A stretch of DNA of 64,000 nt, taken from contig NFUV01000003.1 in assembly GCA_002127295.1 (NCBI GenBank), positions 1 to 64,000 of the forward strand. The letters are read 5' to 3'. A model generated the notes under the pieces. It did no database searches. It saw only the letters and a program-made list of their open reading frames with translations, and was not told the origin of the DNA. Each line of letters starts with the position of its first letter. Position 1 is the first letter of the stretch. This document shows positions 42,914-51,578 of the stretch, piece after piece. The position numbers and the translations under genes were made by a program. The DNA is from Chitinophagaceae bacterium IBVUCB2. GTDB lineage: Bacteria; Bacteroidota; Bacteroidia; Chitinophagales; Chitinophagaceae.

Positions 42914-44281
42914 ATGTCACAAGTTTGGAAAGATTACCAGGAAAAAAACAAAGACCGTTTTTTGAATGAAATGCTTGACCTGCTCCGCATTCCTTCTGTA
43001 AGTGCAAAAACAGAGCATAAAGCAGATATGCTGACTTGTGCAGAAGCAGTAAAGAAAAGTTTATTAGAAGCCGGTTGCGATAAAGCTGAAGTGATGACTA
43101 CTGACGGTCACCCAGCTGTGTATGGAGAAAAAATTGTTGACGCCTCTAAACCAACAGTACTGGTATATGGACACTACGATGTGCAACCCGCTGAGCCGTT
43201 GGAATTGTGGACCAATCCACCTTTTGAACCCACAATCATTGATGGAAAAATATTTGCAAGAGGAAGTGCGGATGATAAAGGCCAGTTCTATATGCATGTA
43301 AAAGCATTGGAAACATTGGTGAAAACAAACAGCATGACCACCAATATCAAATTCCTGATCGAAGGTGAAGAAGAAGTAGGTTCTCCCAATTTAGGAAAAT
43401 TTGTTGCTGCAAATAAAGACTTATTAAAAGCAGATGTGATATTGATCAGTGATAGTTCTATGCTGAGCATGGAAAATCCTTCTCTTGATACAGGTGTTCG
43501 TGGCTTAAGTTATATACAAGTAGAAGTTACTGGTGCTAACAGAGATCTGCATAGCGGAACCTATGGGGGTGCTGTTGCAAACCCAATAACCATATTAGCA
43601 AAAATGATCGCCAGCTGTCATGATGAAAATAATCATATCACTATTCCGGGTTTTTATGATGATGTAGTAGTGGCAGGGCCTGAAGAAAGGGCATTGATCA
43701 ACAAAGCTCCGTATGATGAAAAAGAATACATGGATGAATTAGGTGTAAAAGAATTGTGGGGAGAAAAAGGATACAGTACGTATGAAAGAACAGGTATTCG
43801 GCCAACCATTGAAGTAAATGGCATCTGGGGTGGGTATACAGGCGAAGGTGCAAAAACAGTATTACCATCTAAAGCATTTGCAAAAATTTCAGCAAGATTA
43901 GTTCCTAATCAATCATCAGATAAAATAACAGAGAAGCTTTTATCTTATTTTAAATCTATCGCACCAAAATCAGTGGAAGTAAAAGCAGAATTACATCATG
44001 GTGGCGAACCTTATATGACTCCGATAGATAGTAAAGGATATAAAGCTGCATCAAAAGCAGTGGAAACTACTTTTGGCAAAGCGCCGATCCCTGTTCGTGG
44101 TGGCGGTAGTATTCCAATCTGTTCTATTTTAGAAAAAGAATTAGGTATTAAAATAATTTTCATGGGCTTTGGTTTGGATAATGACAACCTGCATAGCCCG
44201 AATGAAAAATATAATATCGAGAATTATTATAAAGGAATAGAAACAATCCCTTATTTCCATAAGTATTTCTCGGAAGCATAA
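42914..44281 (+). CDS. M20-family dipeptidase (CNDP/PepV-like)
   Basis: 455 residues. Metal-binding motifs: VYGHYDVQPA, ARGSADDKGQ, EGEEEVGSPN and terminal DNDNLHSPNEKYN. The DDKGQ/EGEEE signature and the dimerisation domain with HHGGEPYMTP fit cytosolic M20 dipeptidases (carnosinase-like), needing two zinc or manganese ions. Cytoplasmic; splits dipeptides. A single gene with its own terminator. Confidence 0.93.
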   Translation: MSQVWKDYQEKNKDRFLNEMLDLLRIPSVSAKTEHKADMLTCAEAVKKSLLEAGCDKAEVMTTDGHPAVYGEKIVDASKPTVLVYGHYDVQPAEPLELWTNPPFEPTIIDGKIFARGSADDKGQFYMHVKALETLVKTNSMTTNIKFLIEGEEEVGSPNLGKFVAANKDLLKADVILISDSSMLSMENPSLDTGVRGLSYIQVEVTGANRDLHSGTYGGAVANPITILAKMIASCHDENNHITIPGFYDDVVVAGPEERALINKAPYDEKEYMDELGVKELWGEKGYSTYERTGIRPTIEVNGIWGGYTGEGAKTVLPSKAFAKISARLVPNQSSDKITEKLLSYFKSIAPKSVEVKAELHHGGEPYMTPIDSKGYKAASKAVETTFGKAPIPVRGGGSIPICSILEKELGIKIIFMGFGLDNDNLHSPNEKYNIENYYKGIETIPYFHKYFSEA

Positions 44282-44304
44282 AACTGAAAACTGTTTAATA
44301 TTAT

Positions 44305-44330
44305 AACCTCACTCTTTGGGTGAGGTTTTT
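44305..44330 (+). terminator. Rho-independent terminator after the M20 peptidase
   Basis: AACCTCAC / GTGAGGTT stem (44305-44312 with 44320-44327), 7-nt loop, T run; the T-run also serves as upstream sequence of the hslR -7 box. Confidence 0.85.
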
Positions 44331-44338
44331 TAATTTTG
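44331..44338 (+). promoter_or_regulatory. Bacteroidetes -7 element of the S4/Hsp15 gene (TAATTTTG)
   Basis: TAATTTTG ends 4 nt before the ATG at 44343, directly after a terminator. Confidence 0.6.
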
Positions 44339-44342
44339 CTGA

Positions 44343-44726
44343 ATGACCGATAAAGAAAAACTTCGTCTCGATAAATATCTCTGGGCTATTCGTTTATTCA
44401 AAACCAGAAGCCTTGCTACTACTGCCTGCAATAGCGGTAAAGTAAAATACCAGGACGAACAGGCAAAGCCTGGTAAAAATGTTCATTTAGGAGATATATA
44501 CGATGTAAGAACAGAAGCTAAAAAATGGAGAATAAAAGTCATCGGGCTTTTACAAAGTCGAGTAAAATATGAAGAGGCGATAAAATTTTATGTGGACATT
44601 ACACCGGAAGAAGAATTAGAAAGATTGAAATACCAGGCAGCCAGTTTCCATACGGGTAAACGTCCCAGCAAAATTGGAAGACCTACAAAAAAAGAGAGAA
44701 GAGACCTGGATGAATTTATGGAGTAA
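44343..44726 (+). CDS. hslR: S4-domain RNA-binding protein, Hsp15-like
   Basis: 127 residues. KLRLDKYLWAIRLFKTRSLATTACNSGKVKY is the S4 domain and KPGKNVHLGDIYDVRT the second conserved stretch of Hsp15/RqcP. A Lys-rich tail (RPSKIGRPTKKERRD) follows. These bind 50S subunits carrying stuck nascent chains and act in ribosome rescue. Confidence 0.88.
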   Translation: MTDKEKLRLDKYLWAIRLFKTRSLATTACNSGKVKYQDEQAKPGKNVHLGDIYDVRTEAKKWRIKVIGLLQSRVKYEEAIKFYVDITPEEELERLKYQAASFHTGKRPSKIGRPTKKERRDLDEFME

Positions 44727-44742
44727 GGGCTTACAATAAAAA

Positions 44743-44768
44743 AGGGCTACCTGGGAACAGGCCGCCCT
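44743..44768 (-). terminator. Terminator of the UspA gene
   Basis: AGGGC...GCCCT outer stem (44743-44747 with 44764-44768) with inner CCTG/CAGG pairing; on the minus strand it is followed by CCCTTTTTT. Confidence 0.75.
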
Positions 44769-44825
44769 ACTTAATAAAAACTACCAAACCACGAGAGTCT
44801 TTCTTCTTTTACAATTAACTCGTTG

Positions 44826-45680
44826 CTATTGTTGTGGTGCAATTGTAAGCACCGGAATATTTGATTCTCTAAATAAATATTTTCCAAACCAGTTTCCCCA
44901 CCATCCCTTTCTCATTGATTCTTTACCCGGATTAACCACAATTAAATCTGCCGCTACATCTTTCGCATAGGCCAGAGTATCAGCATGGCCATTGGAATAA
45001 ATTTCAGCTGAGCAATGCACCCTTACATTTGTGTAATCCCTCAGCAACTGGTATGATTTTGTTACGCATCGTGTATTTAATTTTTCTTCTGCCTTTGAAT
45101 TAGCTTTTTGTCCCATTAAGTGTACAATCCCATTGAACTTACGGGCCAGAAAAGTGGCCATTGTTAGTTTTTTAATAGGAATAAAATTATTTACCGGCAC
45201 CACTATATTGTGCAATTGGGTCACATCAAACCGCCGTGTTACTGTAAGTACCGGGCATTGGGTTTGTTGCGATAACTTATTGATATTAATTTGCTGAACT
45301 AAAGCACCTGTAAACTTCCGGTGATACTTTGGAATAAGTACGAGGTCGATATGCTTGCTAATAATAACTTCCTTCATTATAGTTTGCCAGCTTCCATGCA
45401 ATATTTCGGTGGTCATCAGCAGTCCGTTGCTCAAGTGGGATTTATATTCATCTTGCAATCTTTGCATTTTTATCTGGCTGTCCTCCATTGAAAAATTGAA
45501 CAAGGACCCTGAAACGGAACCGTCATACAAAAAAGGAATAACGGATATTGGTGTTTGAACATACAGCAAATGCAAGTCACAATTAAACTCATTCGCCACC
45601 TGCACAGCCTTCTTCATCAGCAATTCGGTATTCCTGTTGAAGTTTACCGGAACTAATATGCGGTTGAAAATTTTTGTCAT
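44826..45680 (-). CDS. Universal stress protein with two UspA domains
   Basis: 284 residues: two tandem UspA-like folds (amino-terminal RILVPVNFNRNTELLMKKAVQVANE; second, weaker, from about residue 150, NIVVPVNNFIPIKKL to LFRESNIPVLTIAP). The ATP-binding G-x2-G-x9-GS motif is not clear. Cytoplasmic stress/energy-related protein; specific role unknown. Confidence 0.88.
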   Translation of the reverse strand: MTKIFNRILVPVNFNRNTELLMKKAVQVANEFNCDLHLLYVQTPISVIPFLYDGSVSGSLFNFSMEDSQIKMQRLQDEYKSHLSNGLLMTTEILHGSWQTIMKEVIISKHIDLVLIPKYHRKFTGALVQQININKLSQQTQCPVLTVTRRFDVTQLHNIVVPVNNFIPIKKLTMATFLARKFNGIVHLMGQKANSKAEEKLNTRCVTKSYQLLRDYTNVRVHCSAEIYSNGHADTLAYAKDVAADLIVVNPGKESMRKGWWGNWFGKYLFRESNIPVLTIAPQQ

Positions 45681-45767
45681 TCTCTGTTGCCCAGGCTATT
45701 ATGACCACAAGGTATTATCCGGTCTTTAGAGGGGGGTTAAGCTACGGTTAGAATTAAATTAAAATGC

Positions 45768-47144
45768 TTACTTCTTCAATGTAGGTAAAGTAACAATAAA
45801 GCTGGTACCGTTTTCGGTATCAGAATGAACGGTTAGTGTTCCTTTATGGATACTTATTATTCGCCGGCTTAGTGTTAGACCCAACCCGGTGCCCGGCTTA
45901 CCTTCCGCATTACTGCTCCGATAAAATGGTTCGAATAAATTGCTTACTTCATCAGCAGGAATAAAATCGCTTTTATTTTGGAATATCAATTGGGTTTCTT
46001 TCCCTAAAAAAACAAGTCGTACTTCAACCGTATTATCAGGAGAATATTTACAACCATTTTCCATTATATTTTTAAGTGCACTGTGGAGCAAATGTGAATT
46101 TCCAAATACCTGGCATTCATTTTCATCTTCTGGTAGTTCAGGAAAAGACAGATCGATTGTGTAGCCAGAGTTTTGTTTTAATGTTTCTGTATGAGCCTTA
46201 ATCAATACCTCATCAATTCTAACTTTATCCAATGAAATAGCTCCATGTGTTCCGGCTTTTGCAATTTCAAGCAAATTTCTTGTCAGGTGATTTAATTCCT
46301 GCACATCTTCCAACACCGAACCCAGTACTTTCCGGTATTCATCATTACTACGGTCATGCAATAGTGCAACTTCTATCTGGCTTGACACAGATGTAAGTGG
46401 TGTTGATAATTCATGTGATGCATTAGAAATGAAACGACGTTGTATTGCAAAAGATTCTTCTAAGCGGTTTAATAAATCATTAAAAGTATTGTTTAGCATT
46501 GCCAACTCATCTTTTCGTTTTCCCACAAATAAACGATGGGATAAATTTTGAGAAGTTATAAGCTGCACATCATGGATTGTTTCTTTAATCGGCTTAACGA
46601 TACTACGGGAAAACAAATATCCCACCAGTAACGTAAACAATACAGCTCCCGGCACAAAAAGAACAAAAATGCGTTTTAAGTCGGAGATATATTGTTTACC
46701 TGCAATATTCTCTGCACCAACTACTACGATAAAATTTTGTCCTGCTGACTGGTAGTTATAAATACACACATCTTTTTTTTCGTAAACAAAAAAGCTTTGC
46801 TTTTCCTCCATAGCTTCTTCAAACCAGGAGTCCGGTGCAATTATCTGTGATGTGCTGTCATCATGATATTCATACAACATCTCTTTATTTTCGCTGTATA
46901 TATTAATGTTCTTATTTAACAGGGCTGGCGGAGAAGTGGAATCTAATGATTTTAATAAATTGGTGGTATCATTTTTAAAAACAGTGTACAGGTACCCTGT
47001 TCTTGCCGCCCGGGTTAATAATCGCTGTCGAAAATCTTTTTCAACACTTTGCTTACTTAAAGTAAAAATAACAAAAGACATAACCAGTAAAATACCAGTA
47101 ACGATAAAAGTGAAAAGCAGGTTGATTTTATAAGTAAGCTTCAT
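45768..47144 (-). CDS. HAMP-type membrane sensor histidine kinase
   Basis: 458 residues. Two membrane helices (about 8-30 and 158-178) enclose a 125-residue periplasmic domain; a HAMP linker (FSRSIVKPIKETI) precedes HisKA with RFISNASHELSTPLTSVSSQIE (His about 240) and HATPase with NAEGKPGTGLGLTLSRRI. The ATG overlaps the stop of the response regulator gene by one base (TGATG). Signal unknown. Confidence 0.93.
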   Translation of the reverse strand: MKLTYKINLLFTFIVTGILLVMSFVIFTLSKQSVEKDFRQRLLTRAARTGYLYTVFKNDTTNLLKSLDSTSPPALLNKNINIYSENKEMLYEYHDDSTSQIIAPDSWFEEAMEEKQSFFVYEKKDVCIYNYQSAGQNFIVVVGAENIAGKQYISDLKRIFVLFVPGAVLFTLLVGYLFSRSIVKPIKETIHDVQLITSQNLSHRLFVGKRKDELAMLNNTFNDLLNRLEESFAIQRRFISNASHELSTPLTSVSSQIEVALLHDRSNDEYRKVLGSVLEDVQELNHLTRNLLEIAKAGTHGAISLDKVRIDEVLIKAHTETLKQNSGYTIDLSFPELPEDENECQVFGNSHLLHSALKNIMENGCKYSPDNTVEVRLVFLGKETQLIFQNKSDFIPADEVSNLFEPFYRSSNAEGKPGTGLGLTLSRRIISIHKGTLTVHSDTENGTSFIVTLPTLKK

Positions 47145-47833
47145 CAGCTTATATCTTTTAATACATAGCCCATTCCCACCTGAGTGTGAATTAACGGCTC
47201 ATCAAAACTTTTATCAATTTTTTTTCGCAAGTAATTCACATATACATCTATCACATTCGTACGGGTATCAAAATCAATATCCCACACCTGCAATGCAATA
47301 TCTGCACGGGATACTACCCTATTTTTATTTCGCAGAAAATATTCCAGCAATTGAAATTCTTTTGCTGTAAGTGAGACAACCTGCCCGTTTCTTGTTACTT
47401 GTTTGCTATCCAAATTCATTATCAAATCCCCCGCCTGTAATAAGGTGCCGGTAGCAACGGTGGCATGAATCCTTTTTAACAAAGCCCGGATACGAACTAA
47501 CAGTTCTCTAAAATCAAAGGGCTTGATAATATAATCATCGGCGCCGGCATCAAATCCTTCTATCTTGTCTTCTACTGCATTCATAGCCGTTAACATTACC
47601 ACGGGTACCGCTTCATTGGCAGAGCGAATGGCTTTGCAAAGATCATAACCATTCATACCCGGAAGATTAATATCCAGAATGACTAACTCAAAAGGGCGAC
47701 TTTTAAATATTTTCCAGCCGATAGCCCCGTCATAAGCCACTTCTACTTCAAACCCGTTCTCCGTTAGTCCTTGCTTCAACGAGTCTGCAATTTTTCGTTC
47801 ATCCTCCACTATTAATATATGTATATCCTGCAT
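47144..47833 (-). CDS. OmpR-family response regulator
   Basis: 229 residues. Receiver domain with EDERKIADSLKQGL, phospho-acceptor in LVILDINLPGMNG (about Asp 52) and PVVMLTA/KPFDFRELLVRI; winged-helix carboxy-terminal domain with LTAKEFQLLEYFLRNKNRVVSR. It partners with the kinase at 45768 through translational coupling. TATCTTTT upstream may be its -7 box. Confidence 0.94.
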   Translation of the reverse strand: MQDIHILIVEDERKIADSLKQGLTENGFEVEVAYDGAIGWKIFKSRPFELVILDINLPGMNGYDLCKAIRSANEAVPVVMLTAMNAVEDKIEGFDAGADDYIIKPFDFRELLVRIRALLKRIHATVATGTLLQAGDLIMNLDSKQVTRNGQVVSLTAKEFQLLEYFLRNKNRVVSRADIALQVWDIDFDTRTNVIDVYVNYLRKKIDKSFDEPLIHTQVGMGYVLKDIS

Positions 47834-47869
47834 CCGGTAAATTTAAAAAGATAAAAGGAATAGCGGCGA

Positions 47870-49423
47870 TTATATCCTGAGTAATTTATCGCCGTCTTTA
47901 CATTGTAATTGATATAAATCAGTCCTGCGGTCTGTCCATGTTTGTACACTTCCAAATTCCCGGTTTCTTTTCAGCAAGTTCATATCCAGTTCCTGCACAA
48001 TAGCGGTTTCTACGTTCGCTGGTGCTTCTGCGGCTAATCCTTCCCGGTGAAATTCAATATCACTTGGTGTGAGTATTGCGGATTGTGCATAATGAATGTC
48101 CAGGTTTTCTACTTTTGGTAAATTACCTACGGCGCCGGTTATAACAACATAAAACTGGTTTTCAATTGCTCTTGCCTGCGCACAATAACGAACCCGTAAA
48201 TATGATCTTCGCACATCCGTATTAAAAGGAACAAAAATAATATCGGCTCCCTTGCTGGCAGCAACACGACTTAATTCAGGAAACTCTATATCATAACATA
48301 TTTGTATTGCCACTTTCCCACAATCTGTATTAAACACTTTCATTTCATTCCCCGCCTTTACTCCCCACCATTTTTTTTCATGTGGTGTAATGTGGATTTT
48401 ATATTGTTTTGCATAGGTACCATCTCTTTTAAAAAGGAAAGAAACATTATACAAATTATCATCTTCCACAACAAAATGCGAACCACCTATAATATTTACA
48501 TTATAACGAATTGCCAATCGTGTAAACATTTCAATATACTGGGTGGTAAATTGATCTAATTCTCTTACAGCTTCTGCTGGCTTTTTGTGTGGTAAAAAAG
48601 TAAGCAGCTGCATGGTCAGCATTTCAGGAAAGACAATAAAATCCGACCGGTAATCAGAAGCCACATCTACAAAATACTCGCAGTTATCTGCAAACTCCTG
48701 AAAGTTATTAATCATCCGCATTTCATATTGAATACAACTTATTCTTACATATGGATCTTGCTTTTCCTTTTTTTGTTTTTTATCAACATAAAGTAAATTA
48801 GTCCATTCCATAAAAGTACCATAGCCACATGATTCTTTATCGTTAGGGAGATAATCGGGCAGCAATCTTTTTAATACAAAGCCATTCGATAAATGAGCAG
48901 TAAGCACCTCATCATAAATTTTCTTATCTACTACTTCCTGTACATATTCATGAACAGTCATTTTTTCTGCGTAGTGATAAAAACTGGGAATCCGGCCGCC
49001 AATTAATATACTTTTCAAATTTACTTCTCTTGCTAATTTTTTTCGGGCTTCGTACAGGCGACGGGCCAACTTCATTAACCGAAATTCAGGATGCACCATT
49101 ATTTCCATTCCATATAGTGTATCGCCTTCCGGATCATGATTAGTGATAAATCCCCTGTTCGTAAGTTCATTCCAGCTGGCAGTATCAGAATATTCGCTCC
49201 TTGTTATTATCAAACTGCAACTTGACGCTACCAATTTTTCATTGTATTCAATACAAAATTGCCCTTTCGGAAAAACAGAAAGAATGCTTTCAAACTGTTC
49301 GTTGCTCCACGGCTTCATACCCGGAAAACAAACCAACTGAAGATTACATATCGCCTCGTAGTCTTCCGCAACTATATTTCTGCTGTTTATTTTGTTTTGC
49401 TTTGCTTTTGATACAACACCCAT
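47870..49423 (-). CDS. Fused GNAT N-acyltransferase / carbon-nitrogen hydrolase (nitrilase) protein
   Basis: 517 residues. The amino-terminal part (about 15-200) is a GNAT domain (RNIVAEDYEAICNLQ, GMEIMVHPEFRLMKLARRLYEA). The carboxy-terminal part (about 225-490) is a nitrilase domain with the catalytic Glu in DFIVFPEM, the Lys in KQYKIHITPHEK and the Cys in AIQICYDIEFPEL. The combination is a known protein architecture of uncertain substrate; it could N-acylate and then de-amidate or form a small-molecule metabolite. A single gene, 36 bp upstream of the two-component pair on the same strand. Confidence 0.9.
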   Translation of the reverse strand: MGVVSKAKQNKINSRNIVAEDYEAICNLQLVCFPGMKPWSNEQFESILSVFPKGQFCIEYNEKLVASSCSLIITRSEYSDTASWNELTNRGFITNHDPEGDTLYGMEIMVHPEFRLMKLARRLYEARKKLAREVNLKSILIGGRIPSFYHYAEKMTVHEYVQEVVDKKIYDEVLTAHLSNGFVLKRLLPDYLPNDKESCGYGTFMEWTNLLYVDKKQKKEKQDPYVRISCIQYEMRMINNFQEFADNCEYFVDVASDYRSDFIVFPEMLTMQLLTFLPHKKPAEAVRELDQFTTQYIEMFTRLAIRYNVNIIGGSHFVVEDDNLYNVSFLFKRDGTYAKQYKIHITPHEKKWWGVKAGNEMKVFNTDCGKVAIQICYDIEFPELSRVAASKGADIIFVPFNTDVRRSYLRVRYCAQARAIENQFYVVITGAVGNLPKVENLDIHYAQSAILTPSDIEFHREGLAAEAPANVETAIVQELDMNLLKRNREFGSVQTWTDRRTDLYQLQCKDGDKLLRI

Positions 49424-49560
49424 AAATAACTTTAATGATATTCAACAAAGTAACGCACTGCCAATTGGAGGTGCATTAAGGTAGTATTAGAAGCGAATTA
49501 GTCTTTTTTTGACCCTGTCACTCAGTCTTTTGTCAAATCAGTGATTCTTATCCCTGACCT

Positions 49561-49568
49561 TATCTTTG
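49561..49568 (+). promoter_or_regulatory. Bacteroidetes -7 element of trmD (TATCTTTG)
   Basis: TATCTTTG, 4 nt before the ATG at 49573; the fifth gene in the window with this leaderless spacing. Confidence 0.65.
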
Positions 49569-49572
49569 CAAC

Positions 49573-50250
49573 ATGCACATAGATATTCTAACCGTTTTGC
49601 CAGAATTGCTTGAAAGTCCATTTGCGCATAGTATTATGAAAAGGGCGCAGGAAAAAGGATTGCTAACGGTAAAAGTTCACCAACTGCGTAAGTGGGCGAT
49701 TAATGAATATGGTATGGTTGACGATTACCAGTTTGGAGGTGGAGCCGGAATGCTGATGATGTGTGAACCCCTGGCAAAAGCTATTGAAGAATTGTCGAAA
49801 GACAGAAAGTTTGATGAAATAATTTTTTTAACTCCCGATGGTGAATTGTTCAACCAGAAAGCAGCAAACAGTTTATCCTTAAAAGAAAATTTGTTATTAA
49901 TCTGCGGCCATTATAAAGGTATTGATGAAAGGATACGGGAACATTTTGTAACGAAAGAAATTTCAATTGGTGATTATGTATTAAGTGGTGGCGAATTGCC
50001 AGCTGCTATTTTAGTGGATGCAATTGGGCGTCTGTTACCGGGTGTATTAAATGATGAAACATCTGCCCTTACCGATTCATTCCAGGACAACCTGCTTGCA
50101 CCTCCTGTATATACCCGTCCGGTAGATTTCAGGGGTTGGCGGGTTCCAGAAGTATTAATGAGTGGCGATCATAAAAAAATTGAAGAATGGCGACACGAAC
50201 AATCCATTTTACGAACCAAGGAAAGAAGACCCGGATTACTGGATGAATAA
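49573..50250 (+). CDS. trmD: tRNA (guanine-N1)-methyltransferase
   Basis: 225 residues, normal length. SPOUT knot motifs [30 protein letters not shown] and the carboxy-terminal [19 protein letters not shown] are clear. Methylates G37 of tRNAs reading CNN codons, preventing frameshifts. Not next to rimM/rpsP as is common elsewhere. Confidence 0.95.
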   Translation: MHIDILTVLPELLESPFAHSIMKRAQEKGLLTVKVHQLRKWAINEYGMVDDYQFGGGAGMLMMCEPLAKAIEELSKDRKFDEIIFLTPDGELFNQKAANSLSLKENLLLICGHYKGIDERIREHFVTKEISIGDYVLSGGELPAAILVDAIGRLLPGVLNDETSALTDSFQDNLLAPPVYTRPVDFRGWRVPEVLMSGDHKKIEEWRHEQSILRTKERRPGLLDE

Positions 50251-50286
50251 TAGTTCCTGAATTTCATAACAACCGCCTATCAGCCA

Positions 50287-50341
50287 AAACGTTTACATGA
50301 ACACAAATTATGTGTAACATATATTGATTTACAAACGTTTA
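50287..50341. promoter_or_regulatory. Symmetric motif pair upstream of the desaturase gene
   Basis: Two copies of AAACGTTTA (50287-50295 and 50333-50341) flank a palindrome ACACA-N5-TGTGT (50301-50315), in the 230-bp gap before the desaturase. The arrangement may be an operator. Evidence is pattern only. Confidence 0.35.
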
Positions 50342-50480
50342 TCGTTAAACTATGACAACAATCAGGTACGAATTAGCCGGAATGCCTTAATTTTACGCCG
50401 CCCGAACCACCTATATTTCTGAAACAGACTATAGTTTTCAGGGGCGATTTACCTGGTAAATAATAACTTAAGCGAATTAC

Positions 50481-51530
50481 ATGAAGGCACTGACATTACT
50501 TACTGACCCCGTATATAACGAACCTGAAAGTTTTAGCCGCTACGAACGTTTTTGGTTAAAATATATAAATGATAAAAGAGACCTGCCGTTTATTCATCTC
50601 CTCACCTCCATTAATCTATTTGTAATTCCCGTAGCAATAATATTATATACTCCTTTATTACAAGGCTGGTATTGGTGGCTATTATACATTCCCTATTTCT
50701 ATTTTTCGCAAATGTATTTTAAAGGTCGGTTTGGATTGATGTTGCATTGTATCAGCCACCGCAAATTGTTTAAAAAAGAATATACCTGGCTTTATCATTA
50801 TACTATCTGGTTTGTGTGTCCATTCTTTGGCCATACTCCTGAAACTTATTTTGTACACCATATGGCAATGCACCATGTAGAAAACAACCAGGAAGATGAT
50901 GCAAGCAGCACCATGAAGTACAGAAGAGACAGCCTTATTGACTTTATGAAATATGTAGGCCGGTTTTTGGTGATGGGCTTTGTAGATACATTTATGTATC
51001 TCTTTAACCGCAAGAGAAAGAAGCTCTATATGCGCCTTACTTACGGCGAATTAACTTTTTATGCCTTTTGCGTGGGGATGTGTTTTGTAAATTTAAAAGC
51101 TACTCTCTTTATTTTCATCATACCATTTGTATTTGCACGGATAGTAATGATGCTGGGTAACTGGGCACAGCATTCATTTATTGATAAAAATAATACAGAA
51201 GATAATTTTACCAGTGCTATCAATTGCATTAATACCAAATACAATCATATGTGCTGGAATGATGGCTACCACACTGTACACCATCTTCGTCCGGGTATGC
51301 ACTATACAGAAATACCCGGTGAGTTTCTAAAAATGAAGCATGAGTTTGCAGAAAAGAAATCATTGATATTTGACAGTGTTCACTACCTGCATATTTTTAT
51401 CTGGCTGATGACAAAAAATTATAACAAGCTTGCCGATAACCTGGTGAATATTGACAATACTTTTTCCAGCAAGGAAGAAGCTATTGCATTGATGAAGGAA
51501 CGGGTTAAAAAAATTGACACCGCTGCATAA
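50481..51530 (+). CDS. Membrane fatty acid desaturase
   Basis: 349 residues, several membrane segments. Histidine boxes HCISHR (HxxxH), HHMAMHH (HxxxHH) and HTVHHLRPGMH (HxxHH) ligate the di-iron centre of membrane desaturases. It would introduce a double bond into acyl chains, but position and carrier (acyl-lipid, acyl-CoA) are not set by sequence alone. A perfect palindromic terminator begins at its stop codon. Confidence 0.9.
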   Translation: MKALTLLTDPVYNEPESFSRYERFWLKYINDKRDLPFIHLLTSINLFVIPVAIILYTPLLQGWYWWLLYIPYFYFSQMYFKGRFGLMLHCISHRKLFKKEYTWLYHYTIWFVCPFFGHTPETYFVHHMAMHHVENNQEDDASSTMKYRRDSLIDFMKYVGRFLVMGFVDTFMYLFNRKRKKLYMRLTYGELTFYAFCVGMCFVNLKATLFIFIIPFVFARIVMMLGNWAQHSFIDKNNTEDNFTSAINCINTKYNHMCWNDGYHTVHHLRPGMHYTEIPGEFLKMKHEFAEKKSLIFDSVHYLHIFIWLMTKNYNKLADNLVNIDNTFSSKEEAIALMKERVKKIDTAA

Positions 51531-51562
51531 AAAGAAAGGGCTTCGATCGAAGCCCTTTCTTT
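51531..51562. terminator. Perfect 32-bp palindrome, bidirectional terminator
   Basis: AAAGAAAGGGCTTCGA and its exact inverse complement meet at 51546/51547; poly-A/poly-T ends give a U-run in both directions. It serves the desaturase (+) and the BNR propeller gene (-). Confidence 0.88.
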
Positions 51563-51578
51563 TTATCTTAATTTATCA

